A DNA stretch of 6,371 nucleotides from Actinomycetes bacterium (GTDB lineage: Bacteria > Planctomycetota > Phycisphaerae > JAACET01). Made by a program: the position numbers and the translations under genes. This document shows positions 6,087 to 6,371 of the stretch, one piece after another. Every line of letters starts with the position of its first letter. The stretch's first letter is position 1. Below the pieces are notes generated by a model. That model was not told where the DNA came from, searched no databases, and saw only the letters and a program-made list of their open reading frames with translations. The stretch spans positions 1 to 6,371 of the forward strand of contig DAOVKO010000126.1 of assembly GCA_030631725.1 (NCBI GenBank), in the 5' to 3' direction.

Positions 6087-6173
6087 TCAGATACTACTAT
6101 AGCCACAACTAGTCGTTCCGAACTGCGACCGCTGAACTCTAAGGCTGTGGCCTCCACAGCCGCAGCATCAGGG
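6087..6173 (-). other. Possible UGA read-through extension rich in Cys, ending beside the polyferredoxin start
   Basis: After UGA 6176-6174 comes one Pro codon, a second UGA (6170-6168), then 26 codons starting CCGCGGHS and ending SCGYSSI, closed by TGA at 6089-6087. There are four Cys codons within or just after the hairpin sequence and one more near the end. The final TGA is 2 nt before the ATG at 6084. Read as Sec, the junction would be CYTUPUCCGCGG. Third-position bias fades over the last half, so the far end may not be coding; a product ending at the second UGA (CYTUP) is the simpler alternative. Confidence 0.3.
6143..6161 (-). promoter_or_regulatory. SECIS-like hairpin after UGA 6176-6174
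   Basis: GGCTGTGGAGGCCACAGCC is a perfect 8-bp stem with an AGG loop. The loop begins 20 nt after the first UGA and 14 nt after the second. The loop has G at its second position, as bacterial SECIS models require; no bulged U is seen. The following TTAGAGTTC (and GCAGCATC on the other strand) is not a U-run, so an intrinsic terminator is unlikely. Confidence 0.45.
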
Positions 6174-6371
6174 TCAGGTATAGCAGGTCTTGGCATCTTT
6201 GTCCGTCGGTTTGACCTCCTGGCCACGCCTGACCAGTAGCCCCTCGTCTCGGCCCAGGCCGTCCCGGGCGGCCTCCCGGACAATGCCATACCCGCTTATA
6301 CTTATCGTCTGCTGGGAAATCCCCTCACCCTCACCACTGCTCTGCTGCACAGGGTAGCGCATAACCGCAGC
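6174..6371 (-). CDS. C-terminal part of an unidentified ORF ending CYT-UGA, cut by window edge; candidate selenoprotein
   Basis: The frame is open from the window edge to UGA at 6176-6174 (65 codons visible). An ATG at 6362 exists but has no clear ribosome site, so the gene may begin outside the window. I do not recognise the protein. The visible part is hydrophilic: SISGYGIVREAARDGLGRD, then DEGLLVRRGQEVKPTD and finally KDAKTCYT before the UGA. Third positions are mostly G or C over the middle part (from GAC GGC CTG GGC on), which looks coding. If UGA is Sec the end reads CYTU, a C-x-x-U redox motif known from many selenoproteins, then P and a second UGA. The hairpin at 6143-6161 is correctly placed to be the SECIS. 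If the UGA is a plain stop, the protein simply ends in CYT. Coding is likely; Sec decoding is a hypothesis. Confidence 0.5.
   Translation of the reverse strand, partial: AAVMRYPVQQSSGEGEGISQQTISISGYGIVREAARDGLGRDEGLLVRRGQEVKPTDKDAKTCYT

Noticed and set aside
6143..6161. Intrinsic terminator before the polyferredoxin gene
   Set aside because: Strong stem but no U-run on either strand, and the next gene starts about 60 nt later with no obvious promoter.

Overview
The window carries a selenocysteine (Sec) decoding locus, with every supported gene on the minus strand. From right to left, which is the direction of transcription, the order is: the 3' end of an unidentified ORF cut by the window edge (possibly a selenoprotein); a membrane polyferredoxin of the NapH/CcoG-like type; selA (L-seryl-tRNA(Sec) selenium transferase); selB (Sec-specific elongation factor); selC (tRNA-Sec, anticodon TCA); a short ORF with a near-perfect Shine-Dalgarno sequence and an in-frame UGA; an outer-membrane beta-barrel protein; and the 5' part of a solute-binding lipoprotein of an ABC importer, cut by the left edge. 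selD is not in the window.

The organism is a Gram-negative bacterium. There is a signal-peptide-bearing beta-barrel protein ending in Phe, and a lipoprotein binding protein. Genes with clear ribosome sites use an AGGAGG-type Shine-Dalgarno about 7 nt before the start, often before GTG. Coding regions are moderately GC-rich. The Fe-S membrane protein and Sec machinery fit an anaerobe or facultative anaerobe. I cannot fix the phylum; an anaerobic planctomycete or a deltaproteobacterial lineage would be reasonable guesses.

How the genes work together: SelA converts Ser-tRNA(Sec), charged on selC, to Sec-tRNA(Sec). SelB carries it to the ribosome at UGA codons that are followed by a SECIS hairpin. 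Tight spacing (9-27 nt gaps, and an 8-nt overlap of selB with selC) suggests one transcription unit. The polyferredoxin may supply electrons to a selenium-related or selenoprotein-related reaction, but that is only inferred from position. The barrel protein and binding lipoprotein form a second tight pair (20-nt gap) that looks like an uptake module of unknown substrate.

The most interesting points are four. (1) The UGA stop of selB lies inside the tRNA-Sec gene, at acceptor-stem positions 6-8, and its third base makes an A-A mismatch in that stem. (2) An ORF at the right edge ends in CYT-UGA-P-UGA-CCGC, has a perfect 8-bp hairpin 20 nt after the first UGA, and, if both UGAs are read, ends 2 nt before the next gene. 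(3) A 16-codon ORF behind selC has an 11-nt Shine-Dalgarno match, a UGA, then a perfect 7-bp hairpin 18 nt later, and stays open for 34 more codons. (4) Both hairpins have a three-base NGG loop. Items 2 and 3 are candidate undescribed selenoproteins or Sec-dependent regulatory ORFs; neither is proven by the sequence alone.
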